The notes under the pieces are model-generated. The model had not been told where the DNA came from, did no database searches, and saw only the letters and a list, made by a program, of their open reading frames with translations. Shown here piece by piece: positions 61,917 through 64,000 of a stretch of DNA of 64,000 nucleotides. The DNA is from Halorussus lipolyticus (lineage in GTDB: Archaea > Halobacteriota > Halobacteria > Halobacteriales > Haladaptataceae). A program made the translations under genes and the position numbers. Each line of letters opens with the position of its first letter. Within the stretch, counting starts at the first letter, position 1. Location of the stretch: contig NZ_CP119804.1 of NCBI RefSeq assembly GCF_029338375.1, positions 682,001 to 746,000 of the forward strand. The letters run 5' to 3'.

Positions 61917-63780
61917 GGTAACTCACCACCGTTAGGTTGTAGACAGCGTGAAGTAGCGTCGCCACCACCAGCGTCCCGGCGTACCAGTTTCGGTTGCGGG
62001 TCGCCCCGACCGCACTGATAGTCGTCGTGACAGTGTGAAGCGCGAGCGGTGCGAACAGCAGGCCGACCAACACCAGCGGCGAGGTTTCGACGCCGAGACC
62101 GGTCACGGTGCCGAACGCGGCCTGCCCGAGTTCGAGGTTCGGCAGGCCGACCAACTGGGCCACCGCGGTCGCCTTCTCGCCGAGGAAGAAGCCCAGTCCC
62201 GAGAGGAACCCGAGAGTCGCCGCGGACCGGAGGGTCCGGTCGAATCTGTCGTGGGCGATTCCGGCGTAGACGTGGACGCTCTTTGCCACCTCCTCGACCA
62301 GCGCGATGGCCACCAGCAGGACCGGCATCGACAGCGACACCGGGAGCGCAAAGAGCAGGGCCACCGCCAACAGTTCGCCGACGAAGACGAACGGAATCGA
62401 GAGCGCGCTCAGTTTGACCATCGAGCGCCGTCCCGAAATCTGGCTGTCGAGGGCGTCGAGGAATTTGAGGGGGACCGGGCGCTGAGTAAACATGTCCTCC
62501 TCGCGGTAGACGCCGGCACCGAGCGCGAACAGCACGCCCGCCGAGAGGTAGAGTGGCCCGGTCGAGAAGGCGTACTCGCCGAGCGAGAACGCGGTGCCTC
62601 GCAGGGCCTTCACCACGAGCGTCAGGGGCGAGATGGCCGCGACCGGGTGGACGTTGGTGAAGATTGCCGGGATGAACGCGTAGGATGTCAGGAACACCGA
62701 GAGCGTCACCGTGACGAAGGTGAGTTCCTTGAACGACCGGGCGAACATCCCGCCGACGAACGCCGACGCGAGGAACAGCAGGGCGATGGGGACCACCGCG
62801 GAAACTGCGGCCGCCGCGGTGGAGGCGACCGCCATCGCTCCCTCGGCGGCGGGCGTCAGCACCGCGATACCGACCGCCGTAATCGAGGCGATGGCAATCA
62901 TGCCGGTGAGGTACGGCAGGGTCTTGCCCGCGATGATGTCACCCCTGCTCACCGGCGAGACCAACAGGAGTTCGCCGCGCTCGTTGATTCGCTCGTCCAG
63001 AATCGTCGAAGCGTAGGCCTGAATCACGAAGTTCATCGGGAGGACGAACGCGAACGCCAGCACCAGCGACTCGAAGGGGAAGGGCGGCGCGATGTCCGAG
63101 GGGGTGCCGCCGCGGGCGTTCCCGCCGAACAGCGACCCGCCGCCGCTCCCGACCGAGGGGGCCTGCACCGGGCCGTCGCTCTGGCCCGTCCCGGCCCCCG
63201 GCGCGGTGGTCGCTCCGGGCGAGTCCGCGCCGTCGGGTTGGCTTCCGCCACCGCCGAGGCGCTTTTGGTCCTCTCGGGTCGTGCGCCGGGTTTCAGGGTC
63301 GGAGCCTGCGCCGGTCGGATTGAGACCGGTCTGCTCCTCGTAGCGCACCGAGACCGACACTGGGAAGGCGGCGGACTGGTCGGACTCGCTGGCCATCAGG
63401 CCGTCGTTGTAGCGTTTGACGGTCTTGCGGAACTCGGCCACTGCGGCCTCGCCCTTCCGGGTGTCGTCCCACAGAATCTCGCCAGTTGGACAACCGGGTG
63501 TCTCGTCGGTGCAGACGACCACATCGGCGGCGTTGCGGTCCGGTTCGACCGGGACGAACGTCGGGTCGTCGGCGACCGGTTCGTAGTAGGGACTGTCGGG
63601 CGAGACGCCGATTTTGTAGATGCCGTCGTCCAAGGTGACGCCCTTCTGGGCGACCATCGGGGTCAGCGCGCCGACCGCCAGCAGGACCGCGAGACCGACC
63701 GCGAGCGTCCGGCGGTCGAGTTGGCCCGCGTTCTTCGAGACCTCCCAGCGCGCGATGCGGAGGGTCTTTCGCAGGTTCAC
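61909..63780 (-). CDS. ABC-2 permease fused to a PrsW-like intramembrane protease
   Basis: 623 residues. Residues 1-430 are an ABC-2 permease: helix near 25-42, a Gly/Ser/Pro-rich extracellular stretch (about 165-235), then DERINERGELLLVSPVSRGDIIAGKTLPYL and several helices. Residues about 440-623 are PrsW-like: EE and K in LVEEVAKSVHVYAG (Glu496, Glu497, Lys500), GLGFFLGEKA (Glu535), LALHTVTT (His582) and LLHAVYN (His611), with the usual membrane topology. It overlaps the ATPase stop by four bases and the next permease by eight. The protease might cut a partner at the exporter (inference). Confidence 0.87.
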   Translation of the reverse strand: MNLRKTLRIARWEVSKNAGQLDRRTLAVGLAVLLAVGALTPMVAQKGVTLDDGIYKIGVSPDSPYYEPVADDPTFVPVEPDRNAADVVVCTDETPGCPTGEILWDDTRKGEAAVAEFRKTVKRYNDGLMASESDQSAAFPVSVSVRYEEQTGLNPTGAGSDPETRRTTREDQKRLGGGGSQPDGADSPGATTAPGAGTGQSDGPVQAPSVGSGGGSLFGGNARGGTPSDIAPPFPFESLVLAFAFVLPMNFVIQAYASTILDERINERGELLLVSPVSRGDIIAGKTLPYLTGMIAIASITAVGIAVLTPAAEGAMAVASTAAAAVSAVVPIALLFLASAFVGGMFARSFKELTFVTVTLSVFLTSYAFIPAIFTNVHPVAAISPLTLVVKALRGTAFSLGEYAFSTGPLYLSAGVLFALGAGVYREEDMFTQRPVPLKFLDALDSQISGRRSMVKLSALSIPFVFVGELLAVALLFALPVSLSMPVLLVAIALVEEVAKSVHVYAGIAHDRFDRTLRSAATLGFLSGLGFFLGEKATAVAQLVGLPNLELGQAAFGTVTGLGVETSPLVLVGLLFAPLALHTVTTTISAVGATRNRNWYAGTLVVATLLHAVYNLTVVSYLG

Positions 63781-64000
63781 GGTCGGCCCTCCACGTCCGG
63801 CGAGTTTTCGGCGAGGTCGAGGAAGATGTCTTCGAGGCTCGGGGTGTGAGTCTGGATGTCGGCGACTTCGCCACCGGCCGAAGCGGCGAGTTCGCGGGTC
63901 TCCTCCACCGCGTCCATGCTCTCGACGGTGCGCCGGAAGTGGCCATTCTCGCGGACCGACCCCTCGACTTCCACGGTAGTGTAGACCCGGTACTCGGTCC
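63777..64000 (-). CDS. ABC transporter ATP-binding protein, C-terminal part (continues beyond window)
   Basis: The 3' end of a gene reading TEYRVYTTVEVEGSVRENG, then TVESMDAVEETRELAASAGGEV and HTPSLEDIFLDLAEN, typical of the post-nucleotide-binding-domain tail of drug/Na+-type ABC-2 ATPases (PSLEDIFLxL). Walker motifs lie outside the window. It overlaps the permease-PrsW gene by four bases, so all three are one operon. Confidence 0.85.
   Translation of the reverse strand, partial: TEYRVYTTVEVEGSVRENGHFRRTVESMDAVEETRELAASAGGEVADIQTHTPSLEDIFLDLAENSPDVEGRP

Overview
The window is haloarchaeal chromosomal DNA, 64 kb and GC-rich. The evidence is strongly acidic proteins, many twin-arginine signals, an archaeal Orc1/Cdc6 initiator, TATA-type leaderless promoters, an S-layer-like glycoprotein, halocyanin-type cupredoxin, a TrmB regulator, HalOD1, and DUF7504/DUF7521-type families largely confined to Halobacteria. 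The genus cannot be fixed from sequence alone. I saw no rRNA, tRNA or CRISPR array.

Layout. 0-8 kb: old yellow enzyme, a DUF7504-like protein, Dps, a nitrilase-family hydrolase, an aldehyde dehydrogenase and a GH5-like hydrolase. 7.8-9.7 kb: a probable replication origin, with 22-bp tandem repeats, two perfect 26-bp inverted G-rich elements 203 bp apart, and orc1/cdc6 directly downstream. 9.7-21.4 kb: a cell-surface block holding a Tat-exported beta-helix protein, an RND/MMPL exporter, an S-layer-like protein, a membrane-anchored protein with four exact 111-residue repeats, and a cupredoxin. 21.7-29.7 kb: small-molecule metabolism (sugar isomerase, PfkB kinase, PEP carboxykinase), the trans-editing deacylase YbaK, and an accessory cassette with a cysteine-rich zinc protease. 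30-33.3 kb: ADP-forming acetyl-CoA synthetase overlapping a BioD/DRTGG protein. 33.4-41.5 kb: zinc alcohol dehydrogenase, acetyltransferase, a DUF7521-DUF7504 operon, a rhodanese lipoprotein, a CNNM/CBS protein and a subtilase. 41.8-45.7 kb: a large RND exporter translationally coupled to a TrmB-family regulator, with a palindrome in its promoter. 46.8-48.6 kb: a small gene cluster behind two tandem DtxR/Idr-like operators. 49.4-51.8 kb: a DUF1998 helicase. 53-55 kb: an IS605/IS1341-type TnpB element that splits a Dps-like ferritin gene. 55-64 kb: hydrolase, cytochrome P450, membrane proteins, a winged-helix/DUF7521 pair, a CPBP protease, and an ABC-2 exporter whose permease is fused to a PrsW-like protease.

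The most promising undescribed material is a dispersed structured-RNA-like element present three times between genes (27576-27703, 35027-35198, 49309-49435). All copies share a long closing stem with compensatory changes, a conserved bulge and fixed unpaired motifs. Also notable are the precisely reconstructable TnpB insertion, the DtxR-like double operator over genes of unknown function, the permease-PrsW fusion, and the nine-cysteine protease cassette.
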